From Deltaproteobacteria bacterium (GTDB lineage: Bacteria; Myxococcota_A; UBA9160; UBA4427), in the NCBI GenBank assembly GCA_029261835.1, contig JAJDAO010000050.1, forward strand, positions 186,001 through 250,000: a DNA stretch of 64,000 nt. Direction: 5' to 3'. Each line of letters opens with the position of its first letter. Position 1 is the first letter of the stretch. This document shows, piece after piece, positions 1 through 10,032 of this stretch. Made by a program: the position numbers and the translations under genes. The notes beneath the pieces are model-generated. The model worked only from the letters and a program-made list of their open reading frames with translations, was not told where the DNA came from and searched no databases.

Positions 1-2
1 GC

Positions 3-368
3 GCGGATCGGAGCATCGGGGGCGCTGGCCTGTCGCGTGGTCTCGGAACAGCGGCGCTGAGTTCCGCTCTCCCTGGAGGGAGTGAGCTGCCGAGCGCGGA
101 CGAATGGCTGGTGCTCGTTCAGAGGAGCCCGTCGGCCTTCGCCGACAGGCTTGCGGTTCTCAGCCTGGCCGAGCAGGAACTCTGGGTCGACCATCTCGCC
201 AGGCGCGCCGTTGAGCTGGGCAGCCTCGAAGAGCTGCTGTCCGTTCTGCGTGCGAGCAGCAACGATCGTGCTCGGATCCTGGCGGACGACTTCGCAGCGG
301 CCGGGCATCGGTCCGCCGCCGAGGCCCAGGCGGCGAGCCGCGGCGATTCGAGCGGTCTGCCGGACTGA
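3..368 (+). CDS. C-terminal fragment of an unidentified protein; gene starts before the window
   Basis: Frame 3 is open from the window edge to the stop at 366-368; ORF 111..368 is its distal part. Confidence 0.45.
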   Translation, partial: ADRSIGGAGLSRGLGTAALSSALPGGSELPSADEWLVLVQRSPSAFADRLAVLSLAEQELWVDHLARRAVELGSLEELLSVLRASSNDRARILADDFAAAGHRSAAEAQAASRGDSSGLPD

Positions 369-379
369 GCCCATCGCTT

Positions 380-1747
380 GTGCGCTGGTCCGCCGGACCG
401 GTAATCTGGCGCACTGTGTCCAGTGTCGAGACGCCGCCGCCGAGAAGGGCGGAGAGCCGCAAGACGTGCCTCCGGCGGGAATGGAAGCTCGCCGCTGCTC
501 CGCTGCTGCTGTTGCTGCTGCTGTTGTTGTGCGCCTCGGCTGCGGCACCGGGGTCCGCTGGCGAGCACGTCGACGACTTCGAGCGTGAAGTCCTCGACAT
601 GAGCCCTGAGAGTCCAGCGGCCTGGGGTCCGCGGTACGTTCTCGCGCCATTCGTCTCGTTGTTTCGCGGCGTTTCGTACATGTACGCGGCGCGCAGTGTC
701 GAGATCGACACAACGCCGTCAGGCGGCTATCTCGATCTCTTCTACGTACGGTCGGGCTTTCAGAAGCGGTACGAGCAGGCTGAGGCTCCACTGACTGTCC
801 TGCTGCCACCGCGTCTCGAGGTGGGGCCGCGCGATTCTCTGACGATTCGAGCTTTCGCAGACGGCTACCGCCAGCAGAGCGTCACCTTCAAGCTGGGTTC
901 GAGTATCAAGCAGGTCAACCTCGACCTCGAACCTCTGCCGAACCTGCTCGACGCGGTCTCGCACCGCTACTTCGCCGGTCGCTCTTCCATCGGCTTCCTC
1001 ACCAAGGAGGCGCTCACTTTCCGCGTCCAGCAGGCGGAGGACGGCCTTGCCGTGATCCTGACTGAGACGGCCGTATCGGAAGAGGCACGGCTCGCAGTTG
1101 GAGATATCCGGAGTCCGCTGATCGGGGAGGCATATGCCCAGCAGCTCGGCGAGGATCTCATGGTCAAGCTGGTCCTGACCGAGCGAGGTCTGGCGGACGG
1201 AACAGAGGTCCGTTCACGCCAGTCCTACGACGCGCCGCGTCGTCTGCATGAATTCGGGATCGATCTGTTCTCCCGCGACGGCGGTGCGGCGGCGGTCACC
1301 AGCGCGTTGGCGGCTCTGGGCAGGCTCAAGCCCGAACACGTGAGGGGCTGCGCGTTGGCCTTCGATGAGGCCTTGCGGCGGCAGCTCGACCGGGGCGAAC
1401 TCGCCCGGGCGTTGGCGCCGAGAGGCGCTTTTACGGATCGCTACCTGCGCGCCGCCATGCGGAGACTGGGCGAAGTCTCGGTAGATGGCGTGGTGGACTT
1501 CGCCGATGGCACGCGGTTTCGTCCAAGCAGCCCCATCGAGCTCGAGCTCTCACTCGGCAAGGCGGGCGAAGCCAAGGGCTACCTCGCGCTCTTGCGGCGC
1601 TTCGCTGTGGAGATGGAGGGCGACGCGAGGTTTCGCCGAGAAGCGTTGCGCAGCCTGGTTGCGCCGGAGCTGGCCGGCGAGCGGTTCGCGAGCATTCTGG
1701 ATCGAGCGCGGGTCGACGAGGAAGCCTGTGTCGGCGGAGCGGACTGA
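380..1747 (+). CDS. Hypothetical secreted/exported protein with poly-Leu signal-like segment
   Basis: 455 aa ORF; LLLLLLLLLLCASAAAPGSAG hydrophobic segment resembles a signal peptide; no recognised domain; start uncertain. Confidence 0.6.
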   Translation: MRWSAGPVIWRTVSSVETPPPRRAESRKTCLRREWKLAAAPLLLLLLLLLCASAAAPGSAGEHVDDFEREVLDMSPESPAAWGPRYVLAPFVSLFRGVSYMYAARSVEIDTTPSGGYLDLFYVRSGFQKRYEQAEAPLTVLLPPRLEVGPRDSLTIRAFADGYRQQSVTFKLGSSIKQVNLDLEPLPNLLDAVSHRYFAGRSSIGFLTKEALTFRVQQAEDGLAVILTETAVSEEARLAVGDIRSPLIGEAYAQQLGEDLMVKLVLTERGLADGTEVRSRQSYDAPRRLHEFGIDLFSRDGGAAAVTSALAALGRLKPEHVRGCALAFDEALRRQLDRGELARALAPRGAFTDRYLRAAMRRLGEVSVDGVVDFADGTRFRPSSPIELELSLGKAGEAKGYLALLRRFAVEMEGDARFRREALRSLVAPELAGERFASILDRARVDEEACVGGAD

Positions 1748-1777
1748 GGCGCAGCAGATCGGGTACCCGTAGAGGCC

Positions 1778-2614
1778 GTGGCCACAGGTTCGCGTCTGGC
1801 CCGCCGTCGCGCGCTGGCTATGATGCCCGCAGCTCCCGGTCCCGCGGAGCTCCGGATGGAAACCTCGTCCTCCTCCTCTGCTTGTCGCTCTCGCTCCGCT
1901 CGAGCGCAGCAGCCCAGCCAGCCGGCGACAGACGCCAGCGGCGCGCAGAGCGCTCGTGACGCCGACCGGCCGCGCGAGCGCTTGCGCAGCCTCGGTCCGC
2001 AAGCGCTGAGTGACGCGGAGCTGTTGGCTCTGCTGCTGCGTACCGGTCGGCGCGGATCCGATGCACTGGCCGTCGCCGGCGCTCTACTCGCTGCCAGTGG
2101 AGGGCTCGGTGCGCTTTGCCAGATGCCCCTCGCGAAGCTGTGCGAGGTTCCCGGCATGGGGCCAGCTAAAGCCGGCTCGCTGCTCTCCGCGCTGGAGATT
2201 GGCCGCCGTGTGGCGAGCCGGCGCCTGCAAGCGGGCGACCCGATTCGGCAGCCCGCCGACGTCTATCACCACTTCCACCAGCGCATGCGGGACTTCAGGA
2301 GAGAGCACTTCATGGTACTGCTGCTCGACGGGCGACACCGAGTGATGAGCGAGTCCCAGGTCTCTCAGGGCACTCTGACCGCGAGTCTGGTTCATCCCCG
2401 AGAGGTCTTTCGTGCCGCAGTACGCGCCGCGGCCGCGGCCATAGTCCTGGTTCACAATCATCCGAGCGGAGATCCGACTCCCAGCGTCGAAGACAACGAG
2501 GTGACCCGTCGCCTGGTCACGGCGGGTGAGATACTCGGCATCCGCATTCTGGATCACGTCATCGTGGCTGAGCGCGGCTACCACAGCTTCGACGAGAATG
2601 ATCAGCTTCGTTGA
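1778..2614 (+). CDS. radC: RadC/JAB-family DNA repair-associated protein
   Basis: C-terminal VLVHNHPSGDPTPSVEDNEVTRRLV motif and N-terminal HhH-like segment; exact start uncertain. Confidence 0.9.
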   Translation: MATGSRLARRRALAMMPAAPGPAELRMETSSSSSACRSRSARAQQPSQPATDASGAQSARDADRPRERLRSLGPQALSDAELLALLLRTGRRGSDALAVAGALLAASGGLGALCQMPLAKLCEVPGMGPAKAGSLLSALEIGRRVASRRLQAGDPIRQPADVYHHFHQRMRDFRREHFMVLLLDGRHRVMSESQVSQGTLTASLVHPREVFRAAVRAAAAAIVLVHNHPSGDPTPSVEDNEVTRRLVTAGEILGIRILDHVIVAERGYHSFDENDQLR

Positions 2615-2915
2615 CGCGCGATCTCCCTGCAGCTCCCGCATCGCTCGCGCAGCCGCGGGCACTATGAAGATCACTTCACAGCGGCCTCGCGTCCCGGCGA
2701 GGAGACACGCCTCTCTGGCGTCGTGCGCCTGTGAGCCCTCTCGGCTGAGATGCGCGAGCTTGTCACCGCCGCCCCGGTGCCCACGGGGCGACGTGAGTCG
2801 CATACGTCTTCTCGGGTACTCGTATACAATTTCAAGCTGTCTGCTAAGGGCGCCCCGATAGATGGTCGATGAAGACTTGCGAAGCTGCCCGGAGCGGGCA
2901 GCGCTGGGAGCATCG

Positions 2916-3305
2916 ATGTCGAAGGTCAGCTTTGAGGAAGCTGTTGAGGGTGAACTCGAGCTCGAGGTCGAGCGCAGGCGCAGCCGACGTGCCTCGATCA
3001 TCGTGCGGATCGACTATGCCACGGTCGACGAAATCTTCACTGAGTTCACCCGTGATATCAATGAAGGCGGGCTCTTCATAGAGACGGAGAAGCCCAAGCC
3101 GATCGGTACAGAGGTCGCCATGCACTTCGCCCTGCCGGGCAGCGACGAGGTCGTTCAGACGATCGGCCGCGTGGTGCGGATCTCATCGGGTGAAGACGCC
3201 CCGTCTGCGGGAATGGGAATCGAGTTCGACGAGCTGGAAGATGAGGACCGACGCAAGATCAACGACATCGTCCGCTCTCTGCGAACCGGCACGGCCAAGC
3301 ACTGA
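2916..3305 (+). CDS. PilZ-domain protein
   Basis: ERRRSRRASIIVRIDY...DINEGGLFIET PilZ-type pattern; ATG at 2916 preferred. Confidence 0.75.
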   Translation: MSKVSFEEAVEGELELEVERRRSRRASIIVRIDYATVDEIFTEFTRDINEGGLFIETEKPKPIGTEVAMHFALPGSDEVVQTIGRVVRISSGEDAPSAGMGIEFDELEDEDRRKINDIVRSLRTGTAKH

Positions 3306-3346
3306 GGCCGTTCGCACGCCTCCGAGTTCCAGATGATCGCGAGAGT

Positions 3347-3802
3347 TCAGAAGGGGATGTCGTCCGCCGGCGCCGGCGGAGCGCCATCTTGACCGCCGCT
3401 CGGCGCGCCATCCTGGCCGCCGCTCCGCGAGCCACCACTCTGCGAACTCTGAGCGCCACCACCGTCGCCCCGCGGACCGCCCAGGAACTGCACGGTCTGC
3501 GCATTGATCTCCGTCGTGTTGCGCTTGTTTCCGTCCTTGTCTTCCCACTCACGGGTCTGAATGCGTCCCTCGATATAGACCGTGCGTCCTTTCGAGAGGT
3601 ACTGGGCACATAGCTCGCCCACTCGCCCCCAGACGACGATGCGATGCCACTCGGTCCGCTCGACGCGTTCGCCGTTCTTGTCGGTCCAGTTCTCGCTCGT
3701 TGCCAGGGTGAAATTGACGACCGCCTGACCATTCTGGGTGTACCGAAGCTCCGGGTCACGGCCCAGATTGCCAATCAGGATGACTTTGTTGACGCCTGCC
3801 AT
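3347..3802 (-). CDS. ssb: Single-stranded DNA-binding protein
   Basis: [37 protein letters not shown] and C-terminal DDIPF; start at 3802 inside a longer ORF. Confidence 0.97.
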   Translation of the reverse strand: MAGVNKVILIGNLGRDPELRYTQNGQAVVNFTLATSENWTDKNGERVERTEWHRIVVWGRVGELCAQYLSKGRTVYIEGRIQTREWEDKDGNKRNTTEINAQTVQFLGGPRGDGGGAQSSQSGGSRSGGQDGAPSGGQDGAPPAPADDIPF

Positions 3803-4025
3803 GTGGGGGGACTCCGTCGGGACCTCGATGGGTGTCAAATGAATGATCCCGCCGTGTCTTCCGATCGTCAAGGCCGCCTGCCCTTGGCGTCGGTACCCGG
3901 ATGGCGCCCGGCAGCCGTCACCTGTATTCTCGCGGCTGTTTCCCTTGCCGGGGGGTGAAGGGACTTGAGGACTGCGCGAGCCGTGGTGAGTACGGTCGTT
4001 CCCGCAGCGACCGCGGCGAAGCTCG

Positions 4026-6497
4026 ATGCTTCGTCGTGTGTCGTCGTGTGCACAGATGGCTAGGGACGCGGCCAAGAGCGGGCGCTCTCGGAGGCCGAGA
4101 CAGCGCCTGGAGCTGCGCTACGGCGGGCGGCTCGGCGCCGAGCTCTTCGGCACCGGGCTGCTGGGCTGCGCGGCGCTGGCGGCGCTCGCATTGGCGACCT
4201 ACTCGGAAGCCGATCCCATCCTTCAGCTCGCGCCGGTTGCGAACCGCGCTGGGGTGGTGGGTGCGACCCTGGCCGGCGGCCTGATAGCCCTGCTGGGCTA
4301 CGGAGCTCTGGTATTCGTGGCAGCCTTGGCCTTTGTCGGTGGCTGCCTGGTATTGGGCCGCGGGGTTCCGCCCGTCACCTCTCGCTTCTGGCCCGGGAAC
4401 GCGCTGCTGCTGGCTGCCTGCGCGAGCCTGCCACCGCTGCTGCATGGTCTCGCCCCCGGTCGCTTGGGCTCACCGGTTGGAGGACTGCTCGGAGGGCATC
4501 TCGCGTCCGCTGAGCAGCTCCTGCTCAGCAGCTGGGGAGCCATACTCGTCAACGGACTGCTGCTGCTACTCGGTGTTCTGAGTGTGACGGGCATCTCGAC
4601 AGGAACCGCCCTCTCGGCCGTCGGGACCGGGGCGGCAGCCGTGGGCCGAGCCATTGCCCGGGCGGGCGTCGTGAGCTGGGCCGCTCTGGCGCGCCTCGGC
4701 AGCCGTCTCTCAGAGGCACTGCAGTTCGTTCTGGCCAGCTCTGGTCGCGGTCTGGCTTCGTTCCAGGTGTGGCGTGAGCGACGGGCCCGCCGGGGACGCG
4801 TCGCAGATCTTCGCGGACCGGATCTGCACCACGTGGCGGCGGACTGGCAGGAGTCGGTCGGTGCGTCGGCGGCGAACTCGGATGCCGACGACCCGCGGAG
4901 CCAGCGCCGGTCTCAGCGGGGCAGCGAGCCAGACATTATCGACCACGTAGAGGAGAGCAGCGCCGCGAGGAGACCCGAACAGGAGGCCTTTCAGTTCAAC
5001 GAGGTCGGTCCGATGGGTCCGTTCCGCCTACCCGACACCTCGATCTTCAGCGCCCCTCCCGACGGAGATCGCACCTTCGACCGCGACAGTCTGCTGATGA
5101 ACTCGCGCATCCTCGAGAAGAAGCTTGCGGACTTCGGCGTTCAGGGGCGGGTCGTGCGCGTGCATCCCGGCCCCGTGATTACGATGTACGAGTACGAGCC
5201 AGCGCCGGGCATCAAGGTCAACAAGATCGTCGGATTGACGGACGATCTCGCCATGGCGCTACGCGCCGTCTCGATCCGGATCATCGCTCCGCTGCCGGGC
5301 AAGAGTGTCGTCGGCATCGAGGTGCCCAATGCCCAGCGCGAGACGGTCTGTCTCCGCAGCATCATCGAGTCGAAGGATTTCAGGAAGCACAAGTCCAAGC
5401 TCGCGGTCGTGATGGGCATGGATATCTTCGGCAACCCCGTGACCTCCGATCTGTCCACGATGCCGCACCTCTTGGTGGCGGGCTCCACGGGCACGGGCAA
5501 GAGCGTGTTCCTCAACTCTTTCCTCTGCTCACTCCTGTGCCGAGCGACGCCGAGTGAACTCAAGCTGCTGCTGATCGATCCAAAGCTTCTCGAACTCTCG
5601 GTCTATGAGGGCATCCCCCACCTGATCGCCGACGTCGTGACGAATCCCAAGCGCGCTGCAGCGGCGTTGCAAGGCATCGTTCGCAAGATGGAAGAGCGCT
5701 ACCTGATGATGAGTGCGGCGCAGGTGCGAAACGTCGATCAGTTCAATGCCAAGGCCAGAGACGAGATTGCCAAGGGCAATACCAGTTTCAGGCTCAGGCC
5801 CAAGCCGGGCGAGGATGAGGGCGTGCAGGTCGACTGGGCTCCGATGTCCTACATCGTGGTCGTCATCGATGAGCTTGCGGATCTCATGGTCATGGTCGCG
5901 AAGCACGTCGAGGAGTCGCTTCAGCGCCTGGCCCAGATGGCTCGTGCCGCCGGCATTCACCTGGTTCTCGCTACGCAGCGTCCGAGCGTCGACGTGCTGA
6001 CGGGCGTCATCAAGGCGAATTTCCCCTCCCGCGTATCGTTCCAGGTCTCTTCGGCGACCGATTCCCGCACGATCCTGGATCAGAAGGGAGCCGAGAATCT
6101 GCTCGGTATGGGCGACATGCTCTTCCTGCCGCCTCGCACAGCAGTGGTCGAGCGCCTGCACGCTCCCTTCGTCAGCGAGAAGGAGGTGATGGAACTCGTC
6201 GCCTTCCTGGCCGACCAGGGCAAACCGGTCTTCGACGATGAGTTCGTTCGTTTCGCCGAGGAGGCCGAGGGGCAGCCGCAGTCCTCAGATGAGGATGTCG
6301 ACGAGATGTTCGATCAGGCGGTGGCGATCGTCGCGGAGACCCGCAACGCCTCCATCTCGTACATTCAGCGTAGACTGAAGATCGGCTACAACCGCGCTGC
6401 CCGCATCATCGAACAGATGGAACGAGACGCTATGGTGGGTGCGCAGGTCGGCACCCGGCCACGCGAGGTCTTTCTCCGCGATCCGGGCGAGGAGTGA
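4026..6497 (+). CDS. ftsK: DNA translocase FtsK/SpoIIIE
   Basis: N-terminal TM segments, Walker [23 protein letters not shown]-terminal gamma winged helix ([24 protein letters not shown]). Confidence 0.96.
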   Translation: MLRRVSSCAQMARDAAKSGRSRRPRQRLELRYGGRLGAELFGTGLLGCAALAALALATYSEADPILQLAPVANRAGVVGATLAGGLIALLGYGALVFVAALAFVGGCLVLGRGVPPVTSRFWPGNALLLAACASLPPLLHGLAPGRLGSPVGGLLGGHLASAEQLLLSSWGAILVNGLLLLLGVLSVTGISTGTALSAVGTGAAAVGRAIARAGVVSWAALARLGSRLSEALQFVLASSGRGLASFQVWRERRARRGRVADLRGPDLHHVAADWQESVGASAANSDADDPRSQRRSQRGSEPDIIDHVEESSAARRPEQEAFQFNEVGPMGPFRLPDTSIFSAPPDGDRTFDRDSLLMNSRILEKKLADFGVQGRVVRVHPGPVITMYEYEPAPGIKVNKIVGLTDDLAMALRAVSIRIIAPLPGKSVVGIEVPNAQRETVCLRSIIESKDFRKHKSKLAVVMGMDIFGNPVTSDLSTMPHLLVAGSTGTGKSVFLNSFLCSLLCRATPSELKLLLIDPKLLELSVYEGIPHLIADVVTNPKRAAAALQGIVRKMEERYLMMSAAQVRNVDQFNAKARDEIAKGNTSFRLRPKPGEDEGVQVDWAPMSYIVVVIDELADLMVMVAKHVEESLQRLAQMARAAGIHLVLATQRPSVDVLTGVIKANFPSRVSFQVSSATDSRTILDQKGAENLLGMGDMLFLPPRTAVVERLHAPFVSEKEVMELVAFLADQGKPVFDDEFVRFAEEAEGQPQSSDEDVDEMFDQAVAIVAETRNASISYIQRRLKIGYNRAARIIEQMERDAMVGAQVGTRPREVFLRDPGEE

Positions 6498-6507
6498 AAC
6501 TGCGGTC

Positions 6508-7230
6508 GTGTCCGAGGCAGTAGTGCGACAAGTCGCGCTCATCATCCTGAGTTTGCTCCTCGCTGGAAGAGTGGGCCCGGTCGCAGCCGACACAGCTCCT
6601 CCCGAAGTCGCGGGCGCATCCTGCGAAGAGGCTCATGTCCTTGAGGTCGCACAACGGATTCAGACCCGTTATGACGCCATCCGCGATCTGGCGGCCGACT
6701 TCGAACAGACGAGTCGTTCGGCCCTTCTGGCGGGCGCCGCGCTCGCCGACGAGACCCCCACACGCGGGCAAGTCATCTTCGCCAAGCCGGGCCGGATGAA
6801 GTGGTCCTATGTGGAGCCGGAGCCGAGCCTCGTTGTGAGCGACGGCGTGACGCTCTGGATCTACGACGTGGCAGCGAAGCAGGCATCGCGACTTCCGGTG
6901 GAGCGCGGCTATCTCGCGGGTGCGGCGCTGCAGTTTCTCCTCGGGGATGGAAAGCTGGTGGAGTCGTTCGAGATCTCTGCCGAACATTGCGGTGAGGACG
7001 TGCTGGAGCTCGAGCTGCTGCCCCGCCAGCCCGCGAGCTACGAACGGCTGGGTCTCACCGCGGACGTCGCCACCGGAGAGATCAGCCAGACCGCCATCGT
7101 CGACATCTTTGGCAACTACACGCGGATTCGCTTCGAGAACCTGCGCGTTGACCTCGCGCCCTCGGCTGATGTCTTTCGTTTCGAGGCGCCGCCTGGCGTC
7201 GACGTCATCGACCTCAGCCCGACTCAGTGA
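6508..7230 (+). CDS. lolA: Outer-membrane lipoprotein carrier protein LolA
   Basis: FEQTSRSA...GQVIFAKPGRMKWSYVEPEPSLVVSDGVTLWIYD; GTG start at 6508 preferred. Confidence 0.9.
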   Translation: MSEAVVRQVALIILSLLLAGRVGPVAADTAPPEVAGASCEEAHVLEVAQRIQTRYDAIRDLAADFEQTSRSALLAGAALADETPTRGQVIFAKPGRMKWSYVEPEPSLVVSDGVTLWIYDVAAKQASRLPVERGYLAGAALQFLLGDGKLVESFEISAEHCGEDVLELELLPRQPASYERLGLTADVATGEISQTAIVDIFGNYTRIRFENLRVDLAPSADVFRFEAPPGVDVIDLSPTQ

Positions 7231-8138
7231 GATCAGATCGGCACGAGCGCCGCCAATCCGCCGGCATATTGGCTCGAGAGAGTGCTCTTCCGGCCGGGTG
7301 GGCGGGGGGTGGCGAGTCCACTCTGGCTGCAGCCTTCCGCCCATCCGGCAGCCGTGCTCTCGCGGGTAATCCCTTCGGGTTGTTCCCAATGTCGGCAGAA
7401 CTCTTCCATGTCCTTGGGGCGCCGCAATTCTTGGCGGCGCAGCTCACCGGCATTCCGCAGCGGTACGTTCACTGACGATCAACGTCCGTTTTCCGGCGTA
7501 TTGGCAACGGTGGATGCAGCGAATTGCTGCGGTGTTGCCCAGAGCGGAAGCGCAGAGCGCCGCGATCCTTTGTTTTTCTTGCTCCTCGCGACGCGACTCA
7601 GCTCCCCCGGGATGACCCAAAACTGCGTCAGTCCGCGACCGTGCGATATGGTGCCCGGCGCCGCACGAACGGTGCATCTCCCCAGTGGCGAGAGCGCTTC
7701 TAAAACAGTGGTTTACCGCGCTATATGCCAGTGGAGTGTGGTTGACACGTGGCCTCGAGTCGATAGACTGCTGACGGTCAAAAGGTTCGAGATTTCGGGA
7801 GGTTCGACGTCCACAATCACCTCCGATCAGCACGCCGGAACAGCCGGTCAGAGCGAGCAGTACGGCTGTTTCGGAGCCAGCGTCGAGTTCGGTCTTCCGA
7901 AGCGTGGCGCCGCTCTTCCGCGTACTACTCGGTTGTTGATCACCCCTCTTGCACCTCGGTTGCGGTTCTGAATCGTCGCGCCGTTGTGCACTCGCCCCCC
8001 TTGGTGAGATGAAATGAGCAAGTCCTTCCCCGCTGGAGAGAAACGCTTGATCAGTTCGGGCACAGGAATTGCTTTATCGCTCTCTACAGGAGAAGTTCCC
8101 CGTTGGGTACCGGGGATGGCGAACGAGGAGAAGGCGCG
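7231..8138. other. Long apparently non-coding interval upstream of the proteasome operon
   Basis: About 0.9 kb where all ORFs look spurious; contains a hairpin GCGCCGC-N8-GCGGCGC (7419-7440). Confidence 0.5.
7742..7769 (+). promoter_or_regulatory. Sigma70-like promoter candidate for the proteasome operon
   Basis: TTGACA (7742-7747), 16-bp spacer, TAGACT (7764-7769); about 370 bp upstream of mpa ATG. Confidence 0.3.
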
Positions 8139-9986
8139 ATGAGCGAGCACGATTCGGACTCTGGCACTGGTCGCAAGGGCTTCGTCCGGGATGTGATGAG
8201 ACGGATCAACCCCTCGGGAGCGCGAGTGGGTGAGGAGCCCGACTCGAATACCCGTACAGACCGAATACACCAGAGCGAGGTCGAACATCTTCAGGATGCA
8301 ATCCGCTTCTTCGGGAGTGACTCCAGCGAGTTCCGTCATCGCCTGGATCGGGTACTGGCCGACTTCGAAACGCTTCGCCGACGCTATGAGCAGGCGCGCG
8401 CTCAGCAGCGTGACGCAGAGCGACAGAATGAGAAGCTGGTCAACATGCTGCAGGAAGCCAAGCAGCAGATCGAGCTGTTGAAGGAAGAGGTCGACAAGCT
8501 GTGCGCACCGCCCAACACCTACGGTGCCTTCATCCGTGCGAACAAGGACGGGACCGCCGAGATTCTCGTCGACGGTCGCCCGATGCGCGTGAACGTTCAC
8601 CCCAACCTCGATCCGTTCCAGCTCGAGGATGGCCAGATGGTGGTCCTCAACGAGGCGTTCAACGTCGTCGAGGCTGCGGGCTACACGCAGCGTGGCGAGG
8701 TGACCACCGTCGTGGATTTCGTGTCGGAGAACCGCGTACTGGTACTCGGCCACACGGACGACGAGCGGGTGGTAACTCTTTCCGAGCCGCTGCGCAGCGA
8801 GAAGATTCGGGTCGGTGATCGTTTGATGATCGACATGCGCACTCAGTACGCGCTGGAGAAGATGCCCAAGTCCACGGTCGAAGAAGTGATGCTGGAGGAA
8901 ATCCCGGACGTCACCTACGAGGACATCGGTGGCCTGGGTGATCAGATCGAGATTCTGCGCGATTCAGTCGAGCTGCCGTACATGCACCCGGACGTCTTTC
9001 GGGAGCATCAGCTACGGCCGCCCAAGGGCATTCTGCTGTACGGCCCGCCGGGATGTGGCAAGACTCTGATCGCGAAGGCAGTGGCGAATGCCCTGGCGAA
9101 GAAGATCGAAAAGCGCACCGGCAAGGAGACTACGGCCTACTTCCTCAATGTGAAGGGACCGGAGTTGCTCAACAAGTATGTCGGTGAGACCGAGAGCAAG
9201 CTGCGGGAGGTCTTCAAGAAGGCCCGCGAGAAGGCGAACCACGACGTGCCGGTGGTGGTCTTCTTCGACGAGATGGACTCACTCTTCCGCATGCGCGGAT
9301 CGGGTATCTCCTCTGACATGGAGGCCACGGTCGTCGCACAATTCCTGTCGGAGATCGATGGCGTCGAGTCGCTCGAGAACGTGATCGTGATCGGGGCGAG
9401 CAATCGGCAGGATCTGATCGATCCCGCCGTCCTGCGCCCCGGGCGCCTCGATCTCAAGGTCAAGGTCTCTCGACCGGACAAGAAGGCGGCGCAGGAGATC
9501 TTCAGGAAATACCTCACTCCGGAGCTCCCGATCCACGAGGGTGCCTTCGCGAGATTCGGCGATGATCGCAGTCAGGTCTGTGACTCCATGATCGAACAGG
9601 TCATCGACGACATGTATGTGACCGGTGAGGAGAACAAGTTCCTCGAGGTGACCTACGCGAAGGGTGAGCGAGAGATCTTCTACTTCAAGGACTTCGCCAG
9701 CGGAGCCATGATCGAGAACATCGTGGCACGGGCCAAGCGCAAGGCGGTCAAGCGCTATATCGATGCCGGCGTGCAGGGGATCAAGACCGAAGACCTGATA
9801 GACTCCGTGCGGGAGGAGTTCAAGGAGAACGAGGATCTCCCGAACACCACGAATCCGGACGACTGGGCGCGTATCTCTGGTCGCAAGGGCGAGCGTATCA
9901 TCAACGTGCGCACCCTGATTACGGGAGTGGAGAGAAAAGAGCAGACGATCGAGACGGTAAAGGCCGGGCAAGGGCAGTACCTCTAG
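8139..9986 (+). CDS. mpa: Proteasomal AAA ATPase Mpa/ARC
   Basis: N-terminal coiled coil and OB region, Walker A GPPGCGKT, Walker B VVFFDEMD, C-terminal GQYL; SD GAGGAGAAGG before ATG 8139. Confidence 0.97.
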   Translation: MSEHDSDSGTGRKGFVRDVMRRINPSGARVGEEPDSNTRTDRIHQSEVEHLQDAIRFFGSDSSEFRHRLDRVLADFETLRRRYEQARAQQRDAERQNEKLVNMLQEAKQQIELLKEEVDKLCAPPNTYGAFIRANKDGTAEILVDGRPMRVNVHPNLDPFQLEDGQMVVLNEAFNVVEAAGYTQRGEVTTVVDFVSENRVLVLGHTDDERVVTLSEPLRSEKIRVGDRLMIDMRTQYALEKMPKSTVEEVMLEEIPDVTYEDIGGLGDQIEILRDSVELPYMHPDVFREHQLRPPKGILLYGPPGCGKTLIAKAVANALAKKIEKRTGKETTAYFLNVKGPELLNKYVGETESKLREVFKKAREKANHDVPVVVFFDEMDSLFRMRGSGISSDMEATVVAQFLSEIDGVESLENVIVIGASNRQDLIDPAVLRPGRLDLKVKVSRPDKKAAQEIFRKYLTPELPIHEGAFARFGDDRSQVCDSMIEQVIDDMYVTGEENKFLEVTYAKGEREIFYFKDFASGAMIENIVARAKRKAVKRYIDAGVQGIKTEDLIDSVREEFKENEDLPNTTNPDDWARISGRKGERIINVRTLITGVERKEQTIETVKAGQGQYL

Positions 9987-10032
9987 CCCCGGCAGCCGTA
10001 CTCCGGCCGAAAGCTCATGCCGCGGAGACTCG

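Noticed and set aside
119-711. Antisense ORFs 119..568 (-) and 160..711 (-) with poly-Gln/Ser runs
   Set aside because: Mirror image of the Leu-codon (CTG) run of the + strand secreted protein; typical high-GC antisense ORFs.
7282-7971. ORF 7282..7971 (+) and overlapping minus ORFs
   Set aside because: Atypical composition, no motif, no SD-like site; treated as non-coding leader.
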